Below, in pieces: positions 52,809-62,409 of a DNA stretch of 64,000 bases. This stretch comes from Paenibacillus sp. SYP-B3998 (GTDB taxonomy: Bacteria; Bacillota; Bacilli; Paenibacillales; NBRC-103111). Where the stretch lies: the NCBI RefSeq assembly GCF_010820665.1, contig NZ_JAAIKC010000001.1, positions 1,488,001 to 1,552,000 of the forward strand, read 5' to 3'. How positions within the stretch are numbered: the first letter of the stretch is position 1; the number at the start of each line of letters is the position of its first letter. The notes beneath the pieces are model-generated. The model saw only the letters and a program-made list of their open reading frames with translations. It was not told where the DNA came from and ran no database searches. The translations under genes and the position numbers were made by a program.

Positions 52809-55800
52809 ATGAAACCAATGGTCATGAAAAAAAAGTTATCACGATTAGTCACATTCGCAATGATATTCTCCATGTTTGCTACGGTAGATTTGGTGCAAGC
52901 AGAAACAACACCTGCAACACCAACGACATCTGTAGTACCAACTGGAACTGCTCCTGCAACACCAACATCAGCACCAAGTGTTACACCAACCACAACACCA
53001 GCTCCAACCAAACCAGCATCTTCCCTATCCCCATCTCCTGGATCAGCAGCAGTACCTTTGGATACACAAGCTAAGTTTAAAGCCTTGCAAGCAAAAGGAA
53101 TTTTGGAAGGTTCTGACGAAGCGGGCACAGCAGCTCTGGATCAAATTTTGACTCGTGCGCAATTAGCAAAAACAATTGTTTTATTGAGTAATCTGAAAGA
53201 AGATAAAGCTGCTGGCTCAGTCTATACGGATGTGGATAGTTCGAATTGGGCTCTTGGATTTATCGGTGCAGCAACAAAAGCGGGTTATATGGAAGGCATA
53301 GCATCTGGGCACTTCGATCCAGCGGGTCAAGTAACAATTGAGCAAGCTGCATCCGTATTTGTACGCGTGCTTAAACTTAAAGCAGATGAATCGTCAGCCG
53401 TTGCTGGAACCGTCTCCGCTTGGGCGAAAGGAAACGTTGCCGCAGCAATCGAAGCTGGTTTCATTACCAAAACAACAGATTATACAGTAGCTGCTAAGCG
53501 TGAACTGCTTGTCAGTTCAGCTTACCAAGCTTATACCACACTACAAGCTGGCGAAACAGTGCCCGCTGTGACCAAAGTCTCCGTTGCAGAATTCAAAGCA
53601 ACAGGCGCAAAAACATTATGGGTCAAACTAAATGGCGCTGTTGCGGACACGACCAAGTTAACTATCTCTGTTCTACGTGGCGGAAGCAATGGAACCTCAG
53701 CAGCAAGCACACCAAAATGGCATGCAGCAAAGAACGAAGTAACCCTAACACTCGATACAAAAATGACGGATGGCGTTTACTCGGTAAAGTTGGAAGCTGT
53801 AAAAGATGGCGGTCTAACCATCGATAAAGGAAACGCTGATGTAACTGTCACGAGTGAGAACATTACCAAAATTGAGTTTAATACAGCTTCGGATACCTTG
53901 GCACAAGGGAAGATCAAAATTGGATTCAAGGCAACGAATCAGTACAACGAAGTATCTGACCTAAGTGCCTCTCGTTTCACCATACTGACGAGTCCAGAGT
54001 TGGATGCGTATTCTGCCAGTGACAGCCAGTCTTTGAATATTGACGTAACAAGCGCAGTCTACTCCAGAAAATTACTGAAAGATCAAAAAATTGAAGTGAG
54101 AGTTGCCACACCTGATTTCTCAGCTCAGGCAGTAAAGTCCTTTACTGTAGGTGACCCTCAATCTATTGCTAAAATAGAATTAGGGGATATTACTTACGTA
54201 AATGGCAAAACGAATCTTGAGGCAGGCGATATTGCATCGATTGCTTACAAAGCTTTTGACCAATATGGTTTTCAAGTAACCGATCTTGATGTATTGGCTA
54301 AAAATACGAAGACCTATACAAGCAGCGCTGGTGTAATTGATTCTACAGCCACTGAACCTCCTCAAGGTTTTGGCTTTGTAGTTGACTACACCGGGGATAA
54401 TCTTCCCGAGCTGAAAGTAAAAGCGGCTTCGACAATTAATACATACCGTGATCAAGATGTAACGCTTACTGTATTTGCTTTTTCTTCCGGCCAAGAAGCA
54501 TCGAAAATAATGAAGGTATCGAACCAAAAGACACCATATGAGGTTAGCTTTGGTGCTTTCCCTAATACAATTGCTGTTGGTGACGATGACCTATTTATAC
54601 CAATTATCGTTAAGGATCAAGCCGGTACAATTTTCAACACGGATGAAGTTGTGAATAGTGCTGACAAAATTAAGGTTTTCGGTTATGGGATTCATACGGT
54701 TACGGTTGGCGGAAAAGATATTTCTGGCAATTATGTGGGGGGAATTGAGAAAGAAGGCGGTAATCGAGGCAAAATTCGGATTTCTGACTTGAAGTCCCTT
54801 GGCGATAAAAACACTGGCGTGCTGACAGTTAAAGCCATGATAGTTGCTACAGGCAAGACCGCATCTTACACGGCAAGCGTTGTTGGTAAACGTCATCCGA
54901 ACTCCGTGTTCCTTTCCGTTACACCCAAAGTAAAAATGCTGCCTTCTCTTGATTTAAATGATGGAAAAACTGAAAATATATTCAGACTAAAGTACAAAGA
55001 CCAATACGGGGAAGAATTCGATAGAGATTATAGGGGGTATACCGTTCAACTCAGTTTCAACAAAATATCGGGTTCGGTCACGGATGCTGTCTACTTCTCC
55101 AGAGGAGGATATACGTGGGATAAAGATACGAAGCTCCCGAATAATCCGACTCGATTGGACTCAGCGATCAAATCTATCATTCTAGAGGGTGTAGATGCAA
55201 CGCGTGATGGTTATAACCCTCTAGCAAATGAAATCGGGTATTACCGTGATAAAGATTTGCTCTTTACTTCGAACATTGGCGATAACAATGAAGGGAATTA
55301 TCAGTTAACAGCCAAACTATTCAAAGGAGATTTAACGGCTGTAACAGCAGGGACTGCATCCTTACTTTCAACTACAGTTAGTTCTACGCAGCTATTAAAG
55401 GCTAAAGAGTCTGACAGTTTAACTTATACGATAACACCATTTACGAATGGCATCTACACGATTGATAAACTCAGCGGTGCCCTCCAAGGTGCCAAGACAA
55501 CCGTCGTCAAGGATGTATATTCAACAGAAGGCTACGCTTTAGAGAACATGTTTGCAGGCAAAGTAATCCTAACAGCTAAAGATTCTAGTGGGAATATCGT
55601 TCAATTACCGAACAATCCAATAAAAGCGGTAACGACTTCCAATCCACAAGTTTCAGCTGTCGTTAATAAGCCTAAAGCCGATGGTGCAGTTGCCAAAGAC
55701 TTCGATGGCTATGGGATTCGTGGAAAAAACGTAGGAACGACAAGTATTTCAACCGTGTTCAAACCATCCAATTATACGGGGTACAAATTCGCTTTTCTTG

Positions 55801-56441
55801 AAAACATAGCGATTAAAGAAGAAGGATTGTTTGCCAGCTCATTGACAGCTTCCTTTAACGGTAAATCAAGATCCATTTGGTTGTCTGCTTTGAAATCCGG
55901 CGTTAATATTTACACGGGGAATGATACTGGCAAGCTCAATCAAAAGCAAACCTTTAGCAATATTACCTTAAGTGATCAATACGGAAATAATACGTTTAAA
56001 AACAGTTCAGTTATCCGAGTGGCTTCAGTATTTGGTATCCAAATTTTCATTAGTAATATACGATGGGCTACGGAAAACATCGTTCCAGGTTCAGGTTATC
56101 TGGCTGTCGAATCCAATGTTAGTGGTGTAAATAACGTAAATGGGTTAGCGAATGCGCCGTATCCGCTAATTGGGCCGGACGCAAAAGGCGAGTATGTATA
56201 TCCATTAGATGACAAAGTGATAGGAGCAGCAGCGGGCAAAGCAGTAGACCCTACGGATTGGGTTTTCTCGTCGGTTAATCCTACTGTTCGTCTCCTTCGC
56301 GGAGACGCTAAATATGTCTACATCCCTGCTAAATCTGTGATTAACGGTACTGATGTGGAAGTAGCATCATTCACAGCAACGATGATCACGGCTAATGGCA
56401 AATCGATATCAGTTGATGTGTTCCCTGATGCAAGTAAGTAA
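52809..56441 (+). CDS. Large SLH-domain surface protein (S-layer-like)
   Basis: The 1210-residue protein has GAGGGAGGA before the ATG. The signal peptide ends at DLVQA, near residue 31. A Thr/Pro-rich stretch (about 33-80) is followed by SLH repeats at about 85-255 (FKALQAKGILEGSDEAG, TRAQLAKTIVLLSNLK, VDSSNWALGFIGAATKAGYM, FDPAGQVTIEQAASVFVRV). The remaining ~950 residues are beta-rich, Gly/Lys/Asp/Val repeats with many ITVGD- and TVTS-type strands, like the body of S-layer proteins. SLH modules bind the pyruvylated wall polymer. Size, placement of SLH at the N-terminus and absence of catalytic motifs suggest a major surface-layer or surface-adhesin protein. Confidence 0.83.
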   Translation: MKPMVMKKKLSRLVTFAMIFSMFATVDLVQAETTPATPTTSVVPTGTAPATPTSAPSVTPTTTPAPTKPASSLSPSPGSAAVPLDTQAKFKALQAKGILEGSDEAGTAALDQILTRAQLAKTIVLLSNLKEDKAAGSVYTDVDSSNWALGFIGAATKAGYMEGIASGHFDPAGQVTIEQAASVFVRVLKLKADESSAVAGTVSAWAKGNVAAAIEAGFITKTTDYTVAAKRELLVSSAYQAYTTLQAGETVPAVTKVSVAEFKATGAKTLWVKLNGAVADTTKLTISVLRGGSNGTSAASTPKWHAAKNEVTLTLDTKMTDGVYSVKLEAVKDGGLTIDKGNADVTVTSENITKIEFNTASDTLAQGKIKIGFKATNQYNEVSDLSASRFTILTSPELDAYSASDSQSLNIDVTSAVYSRKLLKDQKIEVRVATPDFSAQAVKSFTVGDPQSIAKIELGDITYVNGKTNLEAGDIASIAYKAFDQYGFQVTDLDVLAKNTKTYTSSAGVIDSTATEPPQGFGFVVDYTGDNLPELKVKAASTINTYRDQDVTLTVFAFSSGQEASKIMKVSNQKTPYEVSFGAFPNTIAVGDDDLFIPIIVKDQAGTIFNTDEVVNSADKIKVFGYGIHTVTVGGKDISGNYVGGIEKEGGNRGKIRISDLKSLGDKNTGVLTVKAMIVATGKTASYTASVVGKRHPNSVFLSVTPKVKMLPSLDLNDGKTENIFRLKYKDQYGEEFDRDYRGYTVQLSFNKISGSVTDAVYFSRGGYTWDKDTKLPNNPTRLDSAIKSIILEGVDATRDGYNPLANEIGYYRDKDLLFTSNIGDNNEGNYQLTAKLFKGDLTAVTAGTASLLSTTVSSTQLLKAKESDSLTYTITPFTNGIYTIDKLSGALQGAKTTVVKDVYSTEGYALENMFAGKVILTAKDSSGNIVQLPNNPIKAVTTSNPQVSAVVNKPKADGAVAKDFDGYGIRGKNVGTTSISTVFKPSNYTGYKFAFLENIAIKEEGLFASSLTASFNGKSRSIWLSALKSGVNIYTGNDTGKLNQKQTFSNITLSDQYGNNTFKNSSVIRVASVFGIQIFISNIRWATENIVPGSGYLAVESNVSGVNNVNGLANAPYPLIGPDAKGEYVYPLDDKVIGAAAGKAVDPTDWVFSSVNPTVRLLRGDAKYVYIPAKSVINGTDVEVASFTATMITANGKSISVDVFPDASK

Positions 56442-56450
56442 ATTCAAGTT

Positions 56451-56481
56451 AAAAGAGAAGACCATAGAGGTCTTCTTTTTT
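56451..56481 (+). terminator. Rho-independent terminator
   Basis: GAAGACC (56457-56463) pairs with GGTCTTC (56469-56475) around ATAGA, followed by six T. It closes the surface-protein gene. Confidence 0.85.
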
Positions 56482-56541
56482 AGCTCAATTTGCACAGTAT
56501 AAAAAAGCAAAGAAATTTTTTGTGAGTAGCGTGCAAATGTT

Positions 56542-56750
56542 TGTGAGCGTTTACAAAAATTTCGCTGCAGTATTCTCAAACCTGTTATTTTAAGGTAAAA
56601 TAAAAACAGCAGTAAATTGTTCAAGAGGTTAAAAGTGATTCGGTGTTAGCATGTACACGGACTCATTTTTCAATAGATAACACCTCTTTTAGCCTAAAAG
56701 TATAAACGTTTAAACTAATGTGGTAGAGGAGGGAAGAAAGCGTTTGAAAT
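56542..56750 (+). promoter_or_regulatory. Cluster of cre/LacI-like palindromes before the chitosanase gene
   Basis: TGTGAGCGTTTACA at 56542-56555 differs from the cre consensus at one base. TATAAACGTTTAAAC near 56701 and AGAAAGCGTTTGAA near 56735 are further related palindromes centred on CG. Three such boxes within 210 bases suggest CcpA or a LacI-type repressor acting on the gene at 56870. The whole 56482-56869 gap has no other gene. Confidence 0.45.
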
Positions 56751-56869
56751 ATTGAAAAGTTGTTAATAAGGAGGTTTCTTGCCTGAAGGTTGAAACGCTT
56801 AACTTATTTCACGGGAATTAGAAAACCAATGATATTTGCAACTATCTTATTATTTCAGGAGGGATTTTA

Positions 56870-58240
56870 TTGAATATGACCAACGCTGCGCCATCCAAAA
56901 AAACGGGGAAATTATTTTTTCTTGTTTTCCTTTGCTTTGCTATCGTGATTTCAATGTTTAGTCTAGTGCCATCTTTTCAAACAAAAGCTTTTGCTGCGGG
57001 GAATCTTGCGTTAGGGAAGGTGTATAATGCTTCAACAACTTGGAGTTCATCTTACTCCGCGAATCTTGCGTTTGACGGAAATAGTTCCACTCGCTGGTCC
57101 GCATCAAGCGGTTCGCTAAACAATCAATGGATAAGCATTGACTTCGGTACGGCCACAACGTACGATCAGGCGGTAATCAAGGAAGTTACTTTCCAAAGAG
57201 TAACGAGCTACAAGCTTCAATCTTCTGATGATGGCAGCACCTATACTGATATTTCCGGAACTACAGGCACTACGCTTGGCGCTAGTAAAACCATTAATTT
57301 CTCGCCAGTATCCTCGAGGTATTTACGCTTATATGTCAATTCCGCATCCGCAGTACCTACGTTAAATGAGATCGAAGTATACAGTCAATCTACAACACCG
57401 ACACCTACGCCAACAACAACACCTAATCCTACACCGACACCGACTACAACACCACCGCCTACATCGCATGACAGCAAATTCCCGCCAGGCACTCTCCAGT
57501 TTCTGTGGAGCAAAACAGGACTTGATGGCGAGCAATGGGATAATATTATGAAGCTTATCAACAAACCTGAGCAAGATAATATTAATTGGACTGAGTACTA
57601 TGGCTACTGTGAAAACATCAATGATGATCGTGGATTTACGATTGGCATCTTCGGCGCTACGACAGGCGGCACCAATGACGATGGTCCTGATGGACCGGCA
57701 CTTTTCAAGGAATTTGATGCGAGTAGCGGTTCGAGCAATCCAACCATCGCAGGAGGGCTGTCACGTGCAGGCGTACATGGAACTATGCAAGGTTCGATTC
57801 TAAAAATCACGGACAGCAAAAGCTATTTCTGTGGCAAAATCAATTCCTTGCAAAACAACGCTGCATGGAGAGATGCCATGTGGAACACATTCTACAAAGT
57901 ATATATCAAATACAGTGTAGAGCAAGCGAGTCAGCGCGGTTTCACTACAGCTCTTACGATCGGTTCTTTTGTCGATACAGCGTTAAATCAAGGCGCTGCT
58001 GGTAATTCTGGTAGTCTTGAAGGTGTCCTTTCACGTTCTGGAAATAGTACAAACGAGAAAACCTTCATGACGAATTTCTACGCTAAACGTACTTTAATCG
58101 TAGATACTAATCAATATAACCAACCACCAAATGGAAAGAACCGCGTGAAGGAATGGAGTTCGCTCTTGAATATGGGCGAAACTGATCTGAAAAATGCAGA
58201 TGCAGCAGTAGTAAGCGTCACAGACTGGGAGATGCACTAG
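56870..58240 (+). CDS. Secreted chitosanase with N-terminal CBM32
   Basis: This 456-residue protein starts at TTG 56870 with AGGAGGG upstream; ATG 56876 is in-frame. The signal peptide ends near TKAFA (residue ~43). Residues ~45-173 are an F5/8C (CBM32) domain; then a Thr/Pro linker (TPTPTPTTTP-type), then the catalytic domain (about 200-456). YGYCENINDDRGFTIGIFGATTGG near residue 243 and DGPDGPALFKEFDA are close to chitosanases of the lysozyme-like group (GH46/GH80), where the first Glu and a later Asp are catalytic. It should cut partly deacetylated chitin outside the cell. The CBM is strikingly similar to that of the secreted protein at 40226. Confidence 0.88.
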   Translation: MNMTNAAPSKKTGKLFFLVFLCFAIVISMFSLVPSFQTKAFAAGNLALGKVYNASTTWSSSYSANLAFDGNSSTRWSASSGSLNNQWISIDFGTATTYDQAVIKEVTFQRVTSYKLQSSDDGSTYTDISGTTGTTLGASKTINFSPVSSRYLRLYVNSASAVPTLNEIEVYSQSTTPTPTPTTTPNPTPTPTTTPPPTSHDSKFPPGTLQFLWSKTGLDGEQWDNIMKLINKPEQDNINWTEYYGYCENINDDRGFTIGIFGATTGGTNDDGPDGPALFKEFDASSGSSNPTIAGGLSRAGVHGTMQGSILKITDSKSYFCGKINSLQNNAAWRDAMWNTFYKVYIKYSVEQASQRGFTTALTIGSFVDTALNQGAAGNSGSLEGVLSRSGNSTNEKTFMTNFYAKRTLIVDTNQYNQPPNGKNRVKEWSSLLNMGETDLKNADAAVVSVTDWEMH

Positions 58241-58297
58241 TAGGATGATTTGGGGTAAACCCATTCACTTGTGACGACATCATCAGAATGAAGCTGT

Positions 58298-58342
58298 AAA
58301 AACAAGAACAGCCTTGCTCTAAAGGTTGTTCTTGTTTTTTTT
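58298..58342 (+). terminator. Rho-independent terminator
   Basis: AAAACAAGAACA (58299-58310) pairs with TGTTCTTGTTTT (58327-58338) with a T-rich end, 58 bases after the chitosanase gene. Confidence 0.8.
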
Positions 58343-58663
58343 GCCATTTTTCTTCTAAACCTCTCGTCAGCTCACTTCAATCGATTTCAACATGTACTTT
58401 TCGGCTCGATAAGAACAAGAGGTTGCTAAAATTTGTATAATTCTATTTTGAAATATTGTAAAATTAATCCATATATGATATTTTAGTAGTGATACAAAAA
58501 ATCATTTTTATTATTTCTTGTTTTAATTACTCAGGGCATCTCGCAGGTTTGTTTGTCGTATGTATTCGACGTTGGGGGGGGACCGATCATTGAGGTAGGG
58601 GGACTGAAAAGTTGTTTTCATGATGGACTGACACGATCTACTCCTTTTTAAAACTACTATTGT

Positions 58664-58737
58664 GTAGATGACGAGGGGCCTAATAATTAGTTCTGATAAG
58701 TTCCTAATTAGAGGTGGTTCGATTCCATCAATCTACA
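58664..58737 (+). ncRNA. tRNA-like element (T-arm and acceptor stem recognisable)
   Basis: GGTGG-TTCGATT-CCATC at 58713-58729 is a perfect five-pair tRNA T-arm with the conserved TTCGA loop. It is followed directly by AATCTAC and A, which can pair with GTAGATG at 58664-58670 in six of seven positions, and the total span is about 74 bases, normal for a tRNA. The middle does not fold as a standard D-arm and anticodon arm: instead TAATTAG and CTAATTA form a seven-pair stem with a 13-base loop. It may be a degenerate tRNA, a tRNA-like RNA or chance. The other sequence in 58343-58663 is AT-rich with a run of eight G at about 58575 and no gene I can support. Confidence 0.35.
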
Positions 58738-58761
58738 AAATAATTAATCAAGGAGGATTTT

Positions 58762-59658
58762 ATGAAACACAAAACCTTATCCGTACTCACTGCAGCAACA
58801 ATCGCACTATCCGTACTCATCCCAACAGCAAGCGCAAATGAAATAATTTCTTTTGCGAGTGTGTCCAATGCGCCAGCAGTTTCTAACTCGTTCTCAGGCA
58901 AAATAGATATTGGAGGATATTCGCTGAACGTCAATATCAAAGGTGAAATCCAAGAAGATAGACCAACCGTTATTTTTGAATCCGGATATGGTGACGATTC
59001 ATCTGTTTGGGCTACGATTGCCCAGCAAATAAGTCAGTACACGCGCACGGTAACCTATGATCGAGCAGGAGTTGGTCTTAGTGATTCAGACCCCAATGGT
59101 GGATTCACATCGAAAGACGCCGCAGAACGGTTGCATAAACTTGTAGCAGCCTTAAAAGTAGATGGACCTTTGGTACTAGTAGGCCACTCTCTTGCAGGTT
59201 TACATATGCGAGAGTACCAGTATCTTTACCCAGATGACGTAAAGGGAATCGTTTTCGTAGATGTTTCACATGAGCATATGGAGGATACATTATTCTCTGA
59301 ATTCCCTGTGGAAGTACGCAAGGAAATCGTTTCTGAGGATTTCAGGCAAATGAACTTCATTGAAGGTAACATTGATGATGCATTAATTAGCTATTCCCAA
59401 ATAGATATTGCTACTCAAGCAGATAGCTTGCGTAATGTCCCAATTACTGTTTTATCAGGTGGGAATCACCATTATCCAGCTAGCTTTCCTGTAGCACCTG
59501 AACTGCTCGAACAGCGCTGGGGTTTGCTTCAAACTGATTTGGCTTCCATGTCGGATGAGTCCTTACATGTGGTAGATCCACAAAATGGGCACCGTTTACA
59601 TGAACAAAATCCACAGTTAATAATTGACAATGTTATTTCACTGCTTGAGCGATTATAA
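58762..59658 (+). CDS. Secreted alpha/beta hydrolase
   Basis: This 298-residue protein has AAGGAGG before the ATG. Signal peptide cleavage is likely after TASA near residue 25. The catalytic elements are VIFESGYGDDSSVW (oxyanion region), GHSLAG near residue 140 (nucleophile Ser), Asp in FVDVSHEHM region and His in DPQNGHRLHEQNP near 277. It resembles secreted esterases/haloperoxidase-like hydrolases. Substrate unknown. It is monocistronic with a terminator. Confidence 0.83.
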   Translation: MKHKTLSVLTAATIALSVLIPTASANEIISFASVSNAPAVSNSFSGKIDIGGYSLNVNIKGEIQEDRPTVIFESGYGDDSSVWATIAQQISQYTRTVTYDRAGVGLSDSDPNGGFTSKDAAERLHKLVAALKVDGPLVLVGHSLAGLHMREYQYLYPDDVKGIVFVDVSHEHMEDTLFSEFPVEVRKEIVSEDFRQMNFIEGNIDDALISYSQIDIATQADSLRNVPITVLSGGNHHYPASFPVAPELLEQRWGLLQTDLASMSDESLHVVDPQNGHRLHEQNPQLIIDNVISLLERL

Positions 59659-59674
59659 ACTACGATTCAGCAAG

Positions 59675-59703
59675 AAAGGCATTCTTAACAGGATGCCTTT
59701 TTG
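59675..59703 (+). terminator. Rho-independent terminator
   Basis: AAAGGCAT (59675-59682) pairs with ATGCCTTT (59693-59700), followed by TTT. Confidence 0.75.
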
Positions 59704-59804
59704 CTGTATGCCAAGGAGGAGCAATAACTTGCTTGAATGATCAGTTGACTGAAAACGCTCTCATAACCTACACTATGAACACTTGAAATCGAGGAGCAGC
59801 CAAC

Positions 59805-61196
59805 TTGAAAGATGCAAATGTAGGGGAATCAATACCAACTTGGAAGAAGCTTAGTCTATTCGCGGTAACCTGGCCTATTTTCGTTGATTCTGTACTAAGG
59901 ATGATGCTTGGCACGGCAGATGTGTTCATGCTCAGCCGCATTTCGGATCAAGTGACTGGAGCCGTCGGCTTAGCAAATGAAATCATTGTTTTTTGTATTC
60001 TAATGTTTGGTTTCGTAGGGATCGGCATGAGTGTCGCCGTCGCTCAATATCTTGGCGCGGGCAGGGCCAAGGAAGCAAGCCGGATTTCAGCACTCGCAAT
60101 TACGATCAACCTGGTATTCGGAGTTATCATCAGTATAATACTGGTGATGTTTGGAGAATCATTGATGCGTCTTATGAATCTGGCGCCGGAACAGATTGAA
60201 ATTGCCAAACGATATTTGAATATTATTGGCGCCTTTATTTGGATTGAAGCTTTGTCATATGCGATTTCATCAGTCCTGCGTTCGAACGGTCAGACGAGGG
60301 ATGTTATGTTTGTTACACTTGGTGTAAATCTGGTACATGTAGCTGGCAACTTTCTACTCATATTTGGACATTTAGGTTTTCCCGAATGGGGGGTTACGGG
60401 GGCCGCTGTATCAACGGTTGGAAGTCGTTTTATTGGACTTGTGGTTTTGATGATCATTTTGAATCGCCGGATTCCAGTTCCCATTCGTCTCAAGGATTAT
60501 GTGACTTTCGATAGCCGCAAAATGAAGCAAATATTGAGCATAGGACTACCATCTGCAGGAGAACATTTGTCCTGGCAGTCTCAGCATATGATGATGGTAA
60601 GCTTTATCAACATCATCGGGAAAACGGCTTTGAGCACTCATGTCTACGTAATGAATGTGTCCAATTACTTCATGGCGTTGGCAATGGCAATCGGCATGGG
60701 GACAGAAATTATTATTGGCCATATGGTAGGAGCCGGAGAGATGAAAGCGGCTTATCATAAATTGCTTAAGAGCCTCCGCATAAGTTTCCTTGTAACCATT
60801 GCAGTGGTAGGTGTTGCCTCGATATTTCGAAAGGATTTGCTCGGATTATTCACCGACAATCCAGAAATTATTGCAATAGGATCAAGTATCTTACTGCTTT
60901 CTGTCATTTTAGAGCCTGGTCGTACTTTTAATCTTGTTGTTATTAACTCGCTTCGTGCTGCAGGTGACGCAAAGTTCCCAGTTCTAATGGGGATTATTTC
61001 CATGTGGGGAGTTGCAGTACCGCTTGCTTATTGGCTAGGTATTCGGTTGGAATTAGGTTTGCTTGGTGTTTGGTTAGCTTTTACGGTCGACGAATGGCTG
61101 AGAGGGCTGATGATGCTTCTTCGTTGGAGAAGCCGTGCTTGGGAGCGTAAAGCGCTAGTTAGGCCCATTACGGGGTCCATTGCTGAGAATAGTTAA
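59805..61196 (+). CDS. MATE family multidrug/toxin efflux transporter
   Basis: The 463-residue protein starts at TTG 59805 with GAGGAG upstream. It has about twelve membrane helices in two halves, each beginning with a related motif (LFAVTWPIFVDSVLRMMLGTADVFMLSR and QILSIGLPSAGEHLSWQSQHMMMVSFI), as in NorM/DinF-type antiporters. It should exchange Na+ or H+ for cationic compounds across the cytoplasmic membrane. No operon partner suggests a substrate. A short convergent hairpin separates it from the deacetylase. Confidence 0.9.
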   Translation: MKDANVGESIPTWKKLSLFAVTWPIFVDSVLRMMLGTADVFMLSRISDQVTGAVGLANEIIVFCILMFGFVGIGMSVAVAQYLGAGRAKEASRISALAITINLVFGVIISIILVMFGESLMRLMNLAPEQIEIAKRYLNIIGAFIWIEALSYAISSVLRSNGQTRDVMFVTLGVNLVHVAGNFLLIFGHLGFPEWGVTGAAVSTVGSRFIGLVVLMIILNRRIPVPIRLKDYVTFDSRKMKQILSIGLPSAGEHLSWQSQHMMMVSFINIIGKTALSTHVYVMNVSNYFMALAMAIGMGTEIIIGHMVGAGEMKAAYHKLLKSLRISFLVTIAVVGVASIFRKDLLGLFTDNPEIIAIGSSILLLSVILEPGRTFNLVVINSLRAAGDAKFPVLMGIISMWGVAVPLAYWLGIRLELGLLGVWLAFTVDEWLRGLMMLLRWRSRAWERKALVRPITGSIAENS

Positions 61197-61210
61197 GAGA
61201 GAGAAGAAGG

Positions 61211-61236
61211 GCTGCAAACTTGCAGCTCAGTTTTCA
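61211..61236. terminator. Short terminator-like hairpin between convergent genes
   Basis: GCTGCA and TGCAGC pair around AACT, followed by TCAGTTTT. It lies between the MATE gene and the deacetylase gene. Confidence 0.5.
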
Positions 61237-61257
61237 ATTCCAGATATTCAGAAAATT

Positions 61258-62265
61258 CTACTGAAGTTTACGACTCCACGCATTCAAGCTATCTTCGCCG
61301 TTCACGTAAATTCGTTTGAGATGATATGGTTGTTGCGAGGATGTCGTCTTTCCCTGTTCAATTGTAAAAGCATAACGGAAGCCAGCATTTTTCAAAATAA
61401 TTAGAGTTTGTTGATTAAATTCGCCATAGGGATAACAAAACACATTGGCCTTAGTCCCTAGCTGCTCCTCCATTTGTGCCTTTGCTAGATATATCTCTTT
61501 TTTCTGCTCTTCTTCAGAGAGCTTTGAAAGATGTGGATGCGTCATTCCATGGGGTTGAATATCCCAACCTGCTTGCTGCATCTCCTTAACTTGTTCCCAG
61601 CTCAAATAATCGGGTTTTCCAACAAATCCAGGTGAAAAAAAGAGCGTTGCTGGAAAACCATATTGCTTTAAAATAGGCATGGCAAGCTCGTAATTGTCCG
61701 CATAACCGTCATCGAAGGTGATCAGGATTTGCTTTACCGCAGCCGGCTTCTTTTTTTCAAGCGTTAGGAGGAAGGTATCCAGTGTTACTGGCGTATAGTT
61801 GTGCTCTTTCAAATAGGCCATTTGTTGTATAAGTTTGTCGGGATGAAGAACGAGCGTGTTGTCTGGTTCATCACCAATACTGTGATAATTAAGGGCAATT
61901 ATAGACACTTCATTGAGTTGTTCGTTGGAGGCAGTTTTAGGAGACATATTTGGAACTATAGAAGCAGTTGGAATCGCATTCCGATAAACTGAGGTTGTAA
62001 CTGCATCTAATGATGGTTGTATAAGGTCTTCAGGTGGAAAATGTAAAGTCGGAAATTCCTTTTTGTCGTGGAGCGACGTAAGTTCCGGCAACATGTTTAG
62101 TGAGGATGACTCTCCAAGCGGGGGCTCGTTACGACTAGCCATTTCTTGAATGTTCACTGTATCTATGCCATTCGTTTGAAAAGTAATCAGTTTGAAGTAA
62201 ACGATCAAACCTATAATCATAATCGCCATCCCAGCAATAGCGGCAAACGAAATTCTATTTTTCAT
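61258..62265 (-). CDS. Membrane-anchored polysaccharide deacetylase
   Basis: The 335-residue protein has an N-terminal membrane helix (about 7-27) and a NodB-type domain (about 120-330). ILITFDDGYADN near 184 supplies the catalytic and metal Asp, HGMTHPHLS near 239-243 gives the two metal His, and CYPYGEFNQQT follows. An N-terminal spacer of ~90 low-complexity residues is present. Such enzymes remove acetyl groups from peptidoglycan or chitin-like polymers. Given the chitin/chitosan enzymes nearby, either target is possible. Its AGGAGG lies on the minus strand near 62275. Confidence 0.87.
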   Translation of the reverse strand: MKNRISFAAIAGMAIMIIGLIVYFKLITFQTNGIDTVNIQEMASRNEPPLGESSSLNMLPELTSLHDKKEFPTLHFPPEDLIQPSLDAVTTSVYRNAIPTASIVPNMSPKTASNEQLNEVSIIALNYHSIGDEPDNTLVLHPDKLIQQMAYLKEHNYTPVTLDTFLLTLEKKKPAAVKQILITFDDGYADNYELAMPILKQYGFPATLFFSPGFVGKPDYLSWEQVKEMQQAGWDIQPHGMTHPHLSKLSEEEQKKEIYLAKAQMEEQLGTKANVFCYPYGEFNQQTLIILKNAGFRYAFTIEQGKTTSSQQPYHLKRIYVNGEDSLNAWSRKLQ

Positions 62266-62409
62266 AAATAGCCTCCAAAATAAATAAAAACGTTCAGTAC
62301 CAATGTATTCGTAATCCTATTAAATATGTCCTGATTTGTTAGGAATCTATGCATTTTTTATATAAGGTAAGTTGGAACTGACATTGGTTATTTACGGTGA
62401 GATGGTCTG

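Noticed and set aside
57362-57574. Cys/Arg-rich minus-strand frame opposite the chitosanase linker
   Set aside because: It is the antisense of a Thr/Pro repeat; the Cys and Arg come from the repeated ACC/CCG codons.
58565-58610. Run of eight G followed by a second G tract as a possible G-quadruplex
   Set aside because: Only two long G tracts are near each other, too few for a clear four-tract quadruplex motif; no gene link is evident.
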